Made by a program: the position numbers and the translations under genes. From positions 124,001 through 188,000 of the forward strand of contig NZ_BMDV01000002.1 in NCBI RefSeq assembly GCF_014636095.1: a stretch of 64,000 bases of DNA, given 5' to 3'. The notes under the pieces are model-generated. The model was not told the DNA's origin. It searched no databases and saw only the letters and a list, made by a program, of their open reading frames with translations. This stretch comes from Acinetobacter modestus. GTDB lineage: Bacteria; Pseudomonadota; Gammaproteobacteria; Pseudomonadales; Moraxellaceae. Position 1 is the first letter of the stretch. The number at the start of each line of letters is the position of its first letter. Of the stretch, positions 22,906-30,939 are shown piece by piece.

Positions 22906-22962
22906 TTGACAAGCTATTTTAGCATAGTTATTTTGTTTGCATAAGTTCCTTTTTAGAACTTA
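22906..22962 (+). promoter_or_regulatory. promoter with overlapping inverted repeat for the 22993 operon
   Basis: TTGACA (22906-22911), a 17-bp spacer and TATTTT (22929-22934) make a good sigma-70 promoter. At the predicted transcription start TAAGTTC (22942-22948) is repeated in reverse as GAACTTA (22956-22962). That is a classic repressor position, probably for the divergent HxlR protein; the link is inferred. Confidence 0.55.
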
Positions 22963-22992
22963 CTATTTTAAGATGAATTCTTGAGGTGAGTT

Positions 22993-23859
22993 ATGTCTAT
23001 GTCAGTGTTGAAAGAAAAATCAAAGCAAAAAACACCTGCATCATTCCCAGTACGTCGTATGGATTATAAGTTTCAGGATATGCCGAAGTATTGGTGTAAT
23101 AATGAGCCAGCGTTTACCCATTATTTCACGGGCTTGTCTACACTGTTTCCAGAAGGGGAGTCTTATTTTGTGCGATCAGTTCGTGCCTTACGAGATCGAA
23201 TCAAAAATAATGAACAGTTAGATCGTGATATTGGAGCATTCATTGGTCAGGAAGCCATGCATTCCAAAGAACATCATGCATTTCATCGTAGTGCACAGCA
23301 GTATGGTTTAGATCCTGAATCATTAGAAAAAACCACAGGGATTATCCTGAAAGCGATTGAACGAACCTTTCCCAAAAAATGGAATTTATTGGTTACGGTG
23401 GGCTTAGAACATTATACCGCTGTACTTGTGGTAGAAATGATGAAAGATGTCAATGAACTCATGACTGATGAAACCATTCGTAATTTATGGTTATGGCATA
23501 GCGTTGAGGAAACTGAGCATAAAGCAGTTGCCTATGATATGTATGAATATTTATATGGCAAAGGATTGGGTGCTTATATCCCGCGCGTTGCGATTTTCAC
23601 TTTTAGTTTAGCCATGATTACCGTTATGTCGACAGTATATCAAGTGGTACTTTTGAAACGTGATCAACAACTATTAAATCTAAAATCATGGCGTAAATTT
23701 GCACAACATGGCAGAGAGAAATATAAAGTTTTTATCCCTAAATTTTTAGATTATTACCGCTTTAATTTTCATCCAAATGACAGTGATGAGTCTGAAATCG
23801 TCGCAAAAACCAAAGTAAAAATTGGATTATCCCAAGTCGAAAATCATTTACCTGCTTAA
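22993..23859 (+). CDS. PF10118-type predicted metal-dependent hydrolase, ferritin-like dimetal pattern
   Basis: The 288-residue protein resembles the family named predicted metal-dependent hydrolase (PF10118). It carries Glu56, Glu87-x-x-His90 (GQEAMHSKEH), Glu139 (GLEH) and Glu173-x-x-His176 (HSVEETEH), the E / ExxH / E / ExxH order of ferritin-like diiron carboxylate proteins. A hydrophobic stretch near residues 195-215 may touch the membrane. GAGGTGAG is a strong ribosome binding site. It is the first gene of an eight-gene operon and is paralogous to the next gene. The reaction is unknown. Confidence 0.8.
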   Translation: MSMSVLKEKSKQKTPASFPVRRMDYKFQDMPKYWCNNEPAFTHYFTGLSTLFPEGESYFVRSVRALRDRIKNNEQLDRDIGAFIGQEAMHSKEHHAFHRSAQQYGLDPESLEKTTGIILKAIERTFPKKWNLLVTVGLEHYTAVLVVEMMKDVNELMTDETIRNLWLWHSVEETEHKAVAYDMYEYLYGKGLGAYIPRVAIFTFSLAMITVMSTVYQVVLLKRDQQLLNLKSWRKFAQHGREKYKVFIPKFLDYYRFNFHPNDSDESEIVAKTKVKIGLSQVENHLPA

Positions 23860-23875
23860 GTTTGAGGAATAACCC

Positions 23876-24811
23876 ATGCAATCACAAGCATCAAAAGCAA
23901 GTTGGGCGATGATTCCTCGACAAGTGAAATTTGAATGGAATGATTCGCCCTTACATTGGATTCCACAAGATCCATTAGCCAGTCATGGTGTTAATCATTT
24001 TAGTTTTACCTTGGTTCGTGGTGAGTATTTTTTCTGTCGCATGTTTAATAAAGCTTTGCCGTTGATTGAAGATGAAAAATTAAGAGAAGATACCAAGATC
24101 TTTATTCGACAAGAAGCCATTCATTCTCAAGCACATAAAAGCTCAATTGACGCATATTTATTTCGTTATGGCGTTGATGTAGAGCAGCAATATAAACGTG
24201 TCGTCAATCTATTTGATCATGTATTAGCGGATAAACCTTTAGGGTTTAACTTACCGAAATCATGGCAAAGACCTTGGCTGAATGCACGTGTCGGGCTTGT
24301 TGCTGCTGCCGAACATTTTACTTCTGCAATTGGTCAATATGTTTTGACGCGTTCCGATTGGGAAGCTCGTGGGAGTGATCCTGTGGTCAGTGATTTATTC
24401 ACTTGGCATAGCGCCGAAGAAGTTGAACATCGCACGGTAGCTTATGATGTTTATCAGCATATTTCGGGGAGTTATTTATTGCGTATTGCGGTTATGGCAG
24501 TGACAGCACCTATTTTTACTTACCTGATGGCGGCGGGTACAGTACAACTTGCACAAGATGATCCATTGATTCCGAAGCAGCAAAAAAGCTTATGGCGACC
24601 TGCGTTTTGGAAAGCTTGGCATCGTTCGGATTTAAATGGTTATATGCCTGGCCCTGTGTGGTTTTTGACCACTAGTTTACGGTTCTTTAAACCCAATTAT
24701 CACCCGTTTTACGAAGCTTCGACAGAGCTTGCACAAAACTATTTGGCTCAATCTGCGGGTGTACTTGCTCATCAGCAAAAAGCCGAGATCTTTATGCAGG
24801 TGCAGTCATGA
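23876..24811 (+). CDS. second PF10118-type predicted metal-dependent hydrolase
   Basis: At 311 residues this is a paralogue of the preceding gene. It has the same metal-ligand order: Glu50 (RGEYFF), Glu80-x-x-His83 (RQEAIHSQAH), Glu146 (AAEHFTS) and Glu182-x-x-His185 (HSAEEVEH), each pair with the spacing of diiron carboxylate sites. A hydrophobic segment follows near residue 200. The pair may work together or on related substrates. It starts 16 bases after its neighbour and its stop overlaps the next start (ATGA). Confidence 0.8.
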   Translation: MQSQASKASWAMIPRQVKFEWNDSPLHWIPQDPLASHGVNHFSFTLVRGEYFFCRMFNKALPLIEDEKLREDTKIFIRQEAIHSQAHKSSIDAYLFRYGVDVEQQYKRVVNLFDHVLADKPLGFNLPKSWQRPWLNARVGLVAAAEHFTSAIGQYVLTRSDWEARGSDPVVSDLFTWHSAEEVEHRTVAYDVYQHISGSYLLRIAVMAVTAPIFTYLMAAGTVQLAQDDPLIPKQQKSLWRPAFWKAWHRSDLNGYMPGPVWFLTTSLRFFKPNYHPFYEASTELAQNYLAQSAGVLAHQQKAEIFMQVQS

Positions 24812-25719
24812 ATCATTTTGAAAAAACCAAGCGTTATGTGCATTCAGGCAATATCTGTTTAGCAGCCTATCATTGGGGGCATTTAGATGCGGATCGAGAA
24901 ACAATCGTATTGGTACATGGTTATCCAGATGCTGCCGATGTCTGGCAATTGGTTGCCGAACGTTTAGCGGCTGATTTCAATGTGGTTGCTTATGATGTAA
25001 GAGGCACAGGGTTGTCTGATATTCCTGAAACTACGCAAGGCTATGCTTTTGATTATCTAGTACAAGACTTATCTCAAGTTATTCAAGCAATGAGCCCAGA
25101 TCAAGCCATTCATTTAGTTGGTCATGATTGGGGGGCTTTGCAAGCTTGGGAAGCCGTATTAGGGGATCGTTTAAAGCCTCAAATTGCCTCTTATACCGCA
25201 TTAGCACCGAGTGCGGATCATGTGGGTTGGTGGTTTCAGCGTCAATTGGCTCAACGAAATTTTCAAGGCTATTTTAATGTCGCTAAGCGCATAACCGCAT
25301 CTGGTTATATGGCAATGTTTCAGATCCCAATATTGCCAGAACTGACGTGGCATTTAGGTTTAGATAAGTTGTGGTCAACGCTTGTGGGTTATTTAGAAAA
25401 TACCACAGTCGAAGCAAGCCCAACACAACTGAGAAATGCAAAGAGCGGTTTGGGGCTATATCGTCAGAATTTAGTAAAACCACTTTTGAATCCTTTACGT
25501 CGTCGCACCAGCATTCCTGTACAAATGTTATTGATGAATCAAGATCCGTTTGTGCCCTTGTCATTGAGCCGAGGTATGGAAGAGTGGGTTGAGGATATTC
25601 GCTATGCCGAAGTGAGTGCAGGGCATTGGGGGATTTTGAGTCACCCGCAACCAATTGCAGAAAAAATTCAGCAATTTGTGCAATCCATTTCACAGCGTAG
25701 ATCAAAGCAAATTGCTTAA
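24808..25719 (+). CDS. alpha/beta-fold hydrolase (epoxide hydrolase/dehalogenase-like)
   Basis: The 303-residue protein has HGYPD (oxyanion region, residues 38-41) and the nucleophile elbow GHDWGA with Asp107. An aspartate rather than serine nucleophile is typical of epoxide hydrolases and haloalkane dehalogenases. DQDP-like MNQDPFVP and the final SAGHWGILSHP hold the other acid and histidine. It overlaps the upstream gene by four bases. If the dimetal proteins are oxygenases, hydrolysis of an epoxide product would be one possible role; that is speculation. Confidence 0.85.
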   Translation: MNHFEKTKRYVHSGNICLAAYHWGHLDADRETIVLVHGYPDAADVWQLVAERLAADFNVVAYDVRGTGLSDIPETTQGYAFDYLVQDLSQVIQAMSPDQAIHLVGHDWGALQAWEAVLGDRLKPQIASYTALAPSADHVGWWFQRQLAQRNFQGYFNVAKRITASGYMAMFQIPILPELTWHLGLDKLWSTLVGYLENTTVEASPTQLRNAKSGLGLYRQNLVKPLLNPLRRRTSIPVQMLLMNQDPFVPLSLSRGMEEWVEDIRYAEVSAGHWGILSHPQPIAEKIQQFVQSISQRRSKQIA

Positions 25720-25756
25720 ACATTTTATTTCACAACAGCATAAAGAGATTAAATAG

Positions 25757-26200
25757 ATGAAAACTCCAAATCAAATGACGGGTTTAGAAATCATGCAAGC
25801 ATTTCAACAAGGTTTAGTACCACCACCAGGAATTGCTAAAACAATGGGTATGGAAGGTGTTGCTGAAGTTGAATATGGGCGGATTGTATTTATTGCGACT
25901 GCGGATGAAAGACATACCAATCCTTTAGGGGGCGTACATGGCGGTTTTGCTGCGACAGTATTGGACTCTGTTACAGGTTGTGCAACGCATACCGTTCTAG
26001 CAGCAGGTGAGGGCTATGGTACGACAGATTTAGCCATCAAAATGTGCCGTCCAATGCCATTTAATAAAAAACTTATTGCTGAAGGAAAAGTGATTAACGT
26101 TGGACGTAATTTGGTGATTTCCGAAGGCTATCTGCGTGATGAGGACGGAAAGCTGTATGCTCACGCCACAGCAACCAATATGATTATTCGTCAAAAATAA
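25757..26200 (+). CDS. PaaI-family hotdog-fold thioesterase
   Basis: The 147-residue protein has the PaaI/4HBT layout: ERHTNPLGGVHGGFAATVLDS-type helix with the catalytic Asp/Gly region, followed by LAIKMCRPMPFNKKLIAEG and ISEGYLRDEDGKLYAHATA. Such enzymes hydrolyse acyl-CoA thioesters. It is the fourth gene of the HxlR-linked operon and is followed by a hairpin that may reduce expression of the genes beyond. Confidence 0.88.
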   Translation: MKTPNQMTGLEIMQAFQQGLVPPPGIAKTMGMEGVAEVEYGRIVFIATADERHTNPLGGVHGGFAATVLDSVTGCATHTVLAAGEGYGTTDLAIKMCRPMPFNKKLIAEGKVINVGRNLVISEGYLRDEDGKLYAHATATNMIIRQK

Positions 26201-26206
26201 TCAACC

Positions 26207-26234
26207 AAAAAGAAGGTATAAAAACCTTCTTTTT
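26207..26234 (+). terminator. hairpin inside the operon, possible partial terminator
   Basis: AAAAGAAGGT pairs with ACCTTCTTTT and is followed by T residues, between the thioesterase gene and the next gene. The following genes may therefore be transcribed at a lower level or from a second promoter. Confidence 0.65.
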
Positions 26235-26295
26235 TCACTTTAGCAATTCAATTATTGAAAGAGAAATAAACATTTTTGATGAATTGAGAATAAAA

Positions 26296-27444
26296 ATGAT
26301 CTCTAAACAAATTCAATCTGAAATCCCAGTTACGGTAACAGGACGAATGTTGCCGAATAGTCGTAAAGTTAAACATGGCATTAAAGATCATGCCATCGGT
26401 TTATTGACTCAGGCAGCAAGTCGTATCATGGGGGTTGCTCGTCCGAATCAAGATATTCCGTATCCCAGTCCAGATTTTTATCAAGCCATTAATAATCCTT
26501 TTCCATTTAAAGGCACTCATTTTGGCATCATGATTGCTGATTTACCTGCACCACATTATTTTCTAAGTTTTGCTTCAATTCTTGGCATGCTTGGGTTAAA
26601 AGTGGTAGACGCTGATGCTTTCGTTGATCCTAAAGATGGACCATTAAATACAGCAGTTTTGGTTCATGGTACTGCTTTGGCAAATGAAAATGCTTTTTCG
26701 AGTTATTCGATTCAGCATGATATGCAATTTGATCCTCAAAATAATTTAATCAGATTTGGTGAGAATGCGGAAATATCAGGGCAGTATCCTCATTTTCGAT
26801 TAGTGAGTCGTAGAGAAGATTTCACTGTTGATTTAAAACTCACAGCCACCGGTGCAAACTCTTGGTTTGCCCACAGTGCGATTTATCAGCACATGAGCCT
26901 ATTGATGAATTATGAGGGCGAAATTAGCTATCGAGATCAGACGCAAAAAGTATCAGGTTTAGCCACATGGGAACATTGGAAAGCACCTTCATTAGCATAT
27001 CCATTGAATAGAACCATTCCAAAATGGTTGAAGATTCCTGCGGATTTCTTTACTTATCAAGTTTTGACGATTGATGCAACAACACAATTATTGTTGGGCT
27101 ATGTGACTATCTTAGACCATTCAATTGCAGCATTTGCGATGTTAAGACAAGCAGATGGAACAGCTATTCATTTAGATGTAGATGTACATTTTGAAGTATT
27201 GAGTTTACAAGTTGAAGCTGCGCTGGGACAAGATGGCAGTTTAATGAGTTTGCCTAAAACATTTAAGTGGCAAGTCATAGATAAAGATAAAACCTTACTT
27301 TTTGATATCAATGCTACTGTCGATACGCCAATGCTTTTTGGTTTAGCGACTGGCTATGTGGGAGGGTATCACTGGTACGGTAGTAGATCAGGAGTCACTA
27401 CGCAGGGTCGTGGTTATATTGAATATATTGATCAGCGTGACTAA
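26296..27444 (+). CDS. unrecognised protein, possibly DUF6670-like
   Basis: The ATG at 26296 gives 382 residues; an in-frame TTG lies four codons earlier. I see no signal peptide, membrane span or catalytic motif I can name. The C-terminal half contains short aromatic-rich blocks such as TWEHWKAPSLAYPL and GYVGGYHWYGSRSG that suggest a beta-rich, lipocalin-like fold in which ligand pockets are common. I recall similar Acinetobacter proteins labelled DUF6670, without certainty. Its place in the operon suggests a role with a hydrophobic substrate. Confidence 0.6.
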   Translation: MISKQIQSEIPVTVTGRMLPNSRKVKHGIKDHAIGLLTQAASRIMGVARPNQDIPYPSPDFYQAINNPFPFKGTHFGIMIADLPAPHYFLSFASILGMLGLKVVDADAFVDPKDGPLNTAVLVHGTALANENAFSSYSIQHDMQFDPQNNLIRFGENAEISGQYPHFRLVSRREDFTVDLKLTATGANSWFAHSAIYQHMSLLMNYEGEISYRDQTQKVSGLATWEHWKAPSLAYPLNRTIPKWLKIPADFFTYQVLTIDATTQLLLGYVTILDHSIAAFAMLRQADGTAIHLDVDVHFEVLSLQVEAALGQDGSLMSLPKTFKWQVIDKDKTLLFDINATVDTPMLFGLATGYVGGYHWYGSRSGVTTQGRGYIEYIDQRD

Positions 27445-27486
27445 TCTGATCGTGATAAAGACATTAACTTACAGGAAACAAAAATA

Positions 27487-28161
27487 ATGGTTACTTTACA
27501 TCAGTGGGAAATTTCACCTTTTTGTCAAAAAGTAGCAAGAATGCTGAGATTCAAAGGGATTGAATTTGAAACCATCAACTATAACGGTGTCTTGGGCGCT
27601 AAAGTTCCAATGTTGAGTAAGGTTGGGAAAGTACCTGTATTGGATATTGATGGTCAACGCATTCAAGACAGTACTCGAATTGCGCGTTACCTAGATGAGC
27701 GATACCCTGATTTACCTCGTTTGTATCCAGTAGATCCTTTGCAAAAAGCCTATGTTGAATTATGGGAAGATTGGGCTGATGAGTTGCTATATTTTTATGA
27801 AATTCATTTCCGAGTGAGTGATGCTGACGCGCTTAATCATGCTGTGGCAATTAGTGCTGAAGGTCGTCCAAAGCATGAAGTCATTTTGATGAAACCGTTA
27901 CTAAAATCAGCGCTGAGTTTGCAACTAAAAATGCAAGGGACAGGGCGTATGGCAAAAGCAGATATTGAGGCTGAGTTTATTCGACATTTAGAACGCATCG
28001 AATTGGTTTTAAGCAACACAGGTTGGCTCGTTGGGGATGTGCAAACACTAGCTGATATTGCAGTTGGCTCACAACTTTTAGAAATCATGCGGACGAGTAA
28101 AGTATGGGGTGCAAAAATTAAGAGCTATCCTCACATTGCGAAATGGATTGTTCAATTATGA
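27487..28161 (+). CDS. glutathione S-transferase family protein
   Basis: The 224-residue protein opens with a thioredoxin-like domain: WEISPFCQKVARMLRFKGIEFE, then KVGKVPVLDIDGQRIQDSTRIARYL, which contains the cis-proline and the glutathione gamma-glutamyl site. A helical C-terminal domain follows, with GWLVGDVQTLADIAVGSQL typical of GSTs. The substrate is unknown. It overlaps the next gene by four bases and has AGGAAAC as ribosome binding site. Confidence 0.85.
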   Translation: MVTLHQWEISPFCQKVARMLRFKGIEFETINYNGVLGAKVPMLSKVGKVPVLDIDGQRIQDSTRIARYLDERYPDLPRLYPVDPLQKAYVELWEDWADELLYFYEIHFRVSDADALNHAVAISAEGRPKHEVILMKPLLKSALSLQLKMQGTGRMAKADIEAEFIRHLERIELVLSNTGWLVGDVQTLADIAVGSQLLEIMRTSKVWGAKIKSYPHIAKWIVQL

Positions 28162-28931
28162 GTGTGCCAAGTAACAGCTTAACACTAACTGATCCTATAC
28201 CATGTGCAGTGGTGATTGGTGTAGGTGCTCAGCAGGGCATTGGTGCAGCCGTCGCACGACGTTTTGCTGATGCAGGTTTAAAAGTCTATGTGGTTGGACG
28301 TACGTTGCAGAAGGTTGAAAATGTTGCTGCTGAAATTCGATTACAAGGTGGAACAGCGATTGCAAAATCTTTGGATGCTGAAGATGCTGCACAAATTCAG
28401 ATTTTATTTGATTCGATTACGCATTCAGGGGAAGAGATAGCTGCAGTGATTCATAATGTTGGCGGTAATGTTCCTTCAATTTTTCTAAAAACGTCGCTCC
28501 AGTTTTTTACGAAAATGTGGCGTTCTACTTTTTTATCTGCCTATTGGGTATCGCAAAGTAGCTTAAAGATTTTTGAGCAGCAACAAAAGGGCACTTTGAT
28601 CTTCACTGGAGCAAGTGCCTCAATGCGAGGAAAACCATTTTTCGCAGCATTTACTATGGGGAAGTCTGCATTAAGATCATATGCTTTAAATCTCGCACAA
28701 TACTATAAGTCGCAAAACATTCATGTGGCGCATGTGGTGGTTGATGGCATGGTCGATGGTGATCGTGTTAATAAAGCTTTGTTTGGTTTAGGACGTTTGG
28801 CTCGGTTGACGCGTGGAACGGGTGGTTTAAATATTGAAGCAATTGCTGAAAATTATTGGATGCTGTATCAACAAAGTAGTGATTTATGGACACATGAATT
28901 GGACCTACGTCCATATCAGGAGCGGTTCTAA
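28158..28931 (+). CDS. SDR-like protein with phenylalanine at the catalytic tyrosine position
   Basis: The start at 28158 (ATGA overlap with the GST stop) gives 257 residues. The cofactor loop is GVGAQQGIGAAVARRF and the NNAG-equivalent is HNVGGN. The serine motif is FTGASASMRGKP, but where YxxxK should be the protein reads FTMGK, so the catalytic tyrosine is Phe. Some SDR-like families share this change and may bind NAD(P) without standard chemistry. It is the seventh gene of the operon. Confidence 0.8.
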   Translation: MSVPSNSLTLTDPIPCAVVIGVGAQQGIGAAVARRFADAGLKVYVVGRTLQKVENVAAEIRLQGGTAIAKSLDAEDAAQIQILFDSITHSGEEIAAVIHNVGGNVPSIFLKTSLQFFTKMWRSTFLSAYWVSQSSLKIFEQQQKGTLIFTGASASMRGKPFFAAFTMGKSALRSYALNLAQYYKSQNIHVAHVVVDGMVDGDRVNKALFGLGRLARLTRGTGGLNIEAIAENYWMLYQQSSDLWTHELDLRPYQERF

Positions 28932-29621
28932 ATGAAGAAAATATTCACACGATTGTTTCAATCACATTTCAAGCAACAGTCTTGTATTGTTCTCTTCGGC
29001 GATGATATTCAAGCCTTGAGCCAAATTTTTATCGAACAGCATAAGCATAAAGCAATACATGTTTATCAGGTCTTACATGATGCCAATCAAAAATCGGTAA
29101 AGATTGAATCTCAAAATTCTGAATGGACGTTTGTCTCTTTGAACTTAATCAATCAGGCGGCTTTAAAAGATTTGATGCAGCATATTCGACGGCAAGCACA
29201 TCAGATTGAACTATGTATCTTTCAGCCTAGCTTTCGTCCATATCCTCAAAAAGAAACTGACTTAACTCAACAGATTGAACAGCAGTGGCAAAATACGGGA
29301 TTGAGTGCAGTCAGTGTTTCACAAATTATAATCAAGCAGATGCTTCGTCAGCAAGGTGACACATTGATTTTTCTTGGAGGGCAACCGACGATGGCAGCGC
29401 ATATCGATCTTCTAAGTCAAAGCATGTTTGCAGGTGTTCGAGCATTATCACAATCGTTGGCGAGAGAGTTTCATCCGAAAGGCATTCATATTGCGTACTG
29501 TACGCTGCCTGATTGGGATAGCCAAAATAGGTCATTGATGACATCGGTTCAAAATGTTTGTTGGCATATTCATCAACAACCTGAATCGACTTGGAGTCAG
29601 GAACTTAGTATTAATATTTAG
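28932..29621 (+). CDS. degenerate SDR-like protein
   Basis: The 229-residue protein aligns by eye with the SDR in front of it over the last half (GGQPTMAAHIDLLSQSMFAG then RALSQSLAREFHPKGIHIAY). It has lost the glycine-rich cofactor loop at the N-terminus (CIVLFGDDIQALSQIF) and has no YxxxK. It therefore looks like a non-enzymatic partner or a decaying duplicate. The open frame, an AGGAG ribosome binding site and no gap to the previous stop argue that it is expressed. No family name can be given. Confidence 0.6.
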   Translation: MKKIFTRLFQSHFKQQSCIVLFGDDIQALSQIFIEQHKHKAIHVYQVLHDANQKSVKIESQNSEWTFVSLNLINQAALKDLMQHIRRQAHQIELCIFQPSFRPYPQKETDLTQQIEQQWQNTGLSAVSVSQIIIKQMLRQQGDTLIFLGGQPTMAAHIDLLSQSMFAGVRALSQSLAREFHPKGIHIAYCTLPDWDSQNRSLMTSVQNVCWHIHQQPESTWSQELSINI

Positions 29622-29835
29622 CCCATGTTGCATTTGATGATAAATGAAAAGCAGCCAGTTTCTATGTGAGCTGCATTAATCATCCAATTTTTTTGGCATA
29701 GCTATTGCTTGATGCTGGTTGAAAATATCTATGCCCAGAATCTAGGAATAGATACAAAGTATTTTTCGTCTGATTCGTTCTTGAAACATATTTAACGATA
29801 TTTCTTGTATTTTTGGAGTGAAATCTTTTGCTTAT

Positions 29836-29859
29836 CGCTATGTTTTTGAGAATATATCG
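29836..29859. promoter_or_regulatory. ModE-like operator, distal copy
   Basis: CGCTATG at the left and ATATATCG at the right form an imperfect inverted repeat around a T/A-rich centre, resembling the E. coli ModE operator layout. It matches the proximal copy at 21 of 24 positions. Confidence 0.5.
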
Positions 29860-30003
29860 TTAAGTATGAAGTATATTTTATCGTTCTGATTTCAATAAAA
29901 TTAGAATCTTTAAAATGCGACCTTTGCAAAAGGGGAAAAGGTTTCATAATTTGGATTGCACTAAATTGAGTTGTTTTTAATTTTTGCACCAAACTGGGAA
30001 GAA

Positions 30004-30041
30004 CTCACATTAGGTGAAATCGAATTTCATCATGCTGTGAG
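30004..30041. other. nested inverted repeat in the modA leader
   Basis: CTCACA (30004) pairs with TGTGAG (30036) and inside it TGAAAT (30015) pairs with ATTTCA (30024), separated by a small internal loop. It could fold as a two-tier RNA hairpin. It does not look like the published molybdenum cofactor riboswitch. Confidence 0.45.
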
Positions 30042-30117
30042 ATTTTATTTTGACTCATAACATCATCAAAAATAGCAAAGTACTAATCTCTGTTATTTTT
30101 AGCATATTTTTATCTTT

Positions 30118-30141
30118 CGATATGTTTTTTAAAATATATCG
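30118..30141. promoter_or_regulatory. ModE-like operator, proximal copy
   Basis: CGATATGT and ATATATCG form an inverted repeat (7 of 8 pairs) 20 bp before the modA start codon, where binding would block transcription or early elongation. The regulator gene itself is not in the window. Confidence 0.55.
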
Positions 30142-30161
30142 ATTTATGAGGGAAAAGTGGC

Positions 30162-30932
30162 ATGTCGATCAATATGAAAGCGATCCGTGTTTTATGTACT
30201 ATCTTTGGTTGTAGCGTATTTTCTAGTAGCAATGTTTTTGCGAATGAGTCTGTAACGGTCTATGCCGCAGCAAGTTTGACCAATGCGGTGAATGAATTAG
30301 ATACAATCTACGAACAAAAAAATAAAGTTGAAGTAAAGACTTCTTATGCGGGTTCTTCAACGCTGGCTAAGCAGATTGAAGCAGGTGCGCCAGCTGATGT
30401 ATTTATTTCGGCAGATGTGCAATGGATGGATTATTTACAGAATAAACAATTGTTATCAGCAAGTGATCGTGTGAATTTACTGGGTAATCGTCTAGTGGTG
30501 ATTACTCCGAAAAACCACCCAATTAAATTGAAAATAGATAAAAGTTTTGACCCTACCAAAGTTGTTCAAGGTAAACTCTGTACTGGCGATACCAAAAGTG
30601 TGCCCGTGGGGAAATATGCAAAGCAAGCACTTACATCATTAGGATGGTGGGATAAACTTGAACCACGTTTGGTGGAAACAGAAGATGTACGAGCTGCTTT
30701 GAATTTTGTAGCGCGTGGTGAATGTCAGGTGGGTATTGTGTATGCGACCGATGCTGCAATTAGTAAAGATGTGGTAGTCGCAGGTATATTCCCTGAGTAT
30801 ACGCATCCACCGATTATTTATCCGATGGGTCTCGTCAAGAAGAATGCTGAGTCGATGAAATTCTATAAATTTTTACAAAGTAGTCAGGCAAAGACAGTAT
30901 TTAAAAAATATGGTTTTAGTGTACTCAAGTAA
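30162..30932 (+). CDS. modA: molybdate ABC transporter, periplasmic binding protein
   Basis: The 256-residue protein has a signal peptide (to about residue 28, FANES) and then VTVYAAASLTNAVNEL, the ModA opening with the molybdate-contacting serine. SYAGSSTLAKQIEAGAPADVFISAD is the second ligand block and GECQVGIVYATDA a later one. It captures molybdate or tungstate in the periplasm for ModBC. GAGGGAAAAG serves as ribosome binding site. The gene follows the proximal ModE-like box. Confidence 0.95.
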   Translation: MSINMKAIRVLCTIFGCSVFSSSNVFANESVTVYAAASLTNAVNELDTIYEQKNKVEVKTSYAGSSTLAKQIEAGAPADVFISADVQWMDYLQNKQLLSASDRVNLLGNRLVVITPKNHPIKLKIDKSFDPTKVVQGKLCTGDTKSVPVGKYAKQALTSLGWWDKLEPRLVETEDVRAALNFVARGECQVGIVYATDAAISKDVVVAGIFPEYTHPPIIYPMGLVKKNAESMKFYKFLQSSQAKTVFKKYGFSVLK

Positions 30933-30939
30933 CTGAATC

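Larger units (their letters stand above)
29622..30161. promoter_or_regulatory. 540-bp regulatory region upstream of modA
   Basis: No gene is supported. It contains two near-identical 24-bp ModE-like boxes (29836-29859 and 30118-30141) and a nested hairpin at 30004-30041. The length, and the operators 282 bp apart, suggest a long leader or DNA looping. Confidence 0.55.

Noticed and set aside
29792-29992. A 66-codon minus-strand frame in the modA upstream region
   Set aside because: It crosses the distal ModE-like box, has no ribosome binding site and no recognisable motif.
29900-30160. Molybdenum cofactor riboswitch ahead of modA
   Set aside because: The G/C-rich conserved core of that motif is not visible; only a simple nested hairpin is present.
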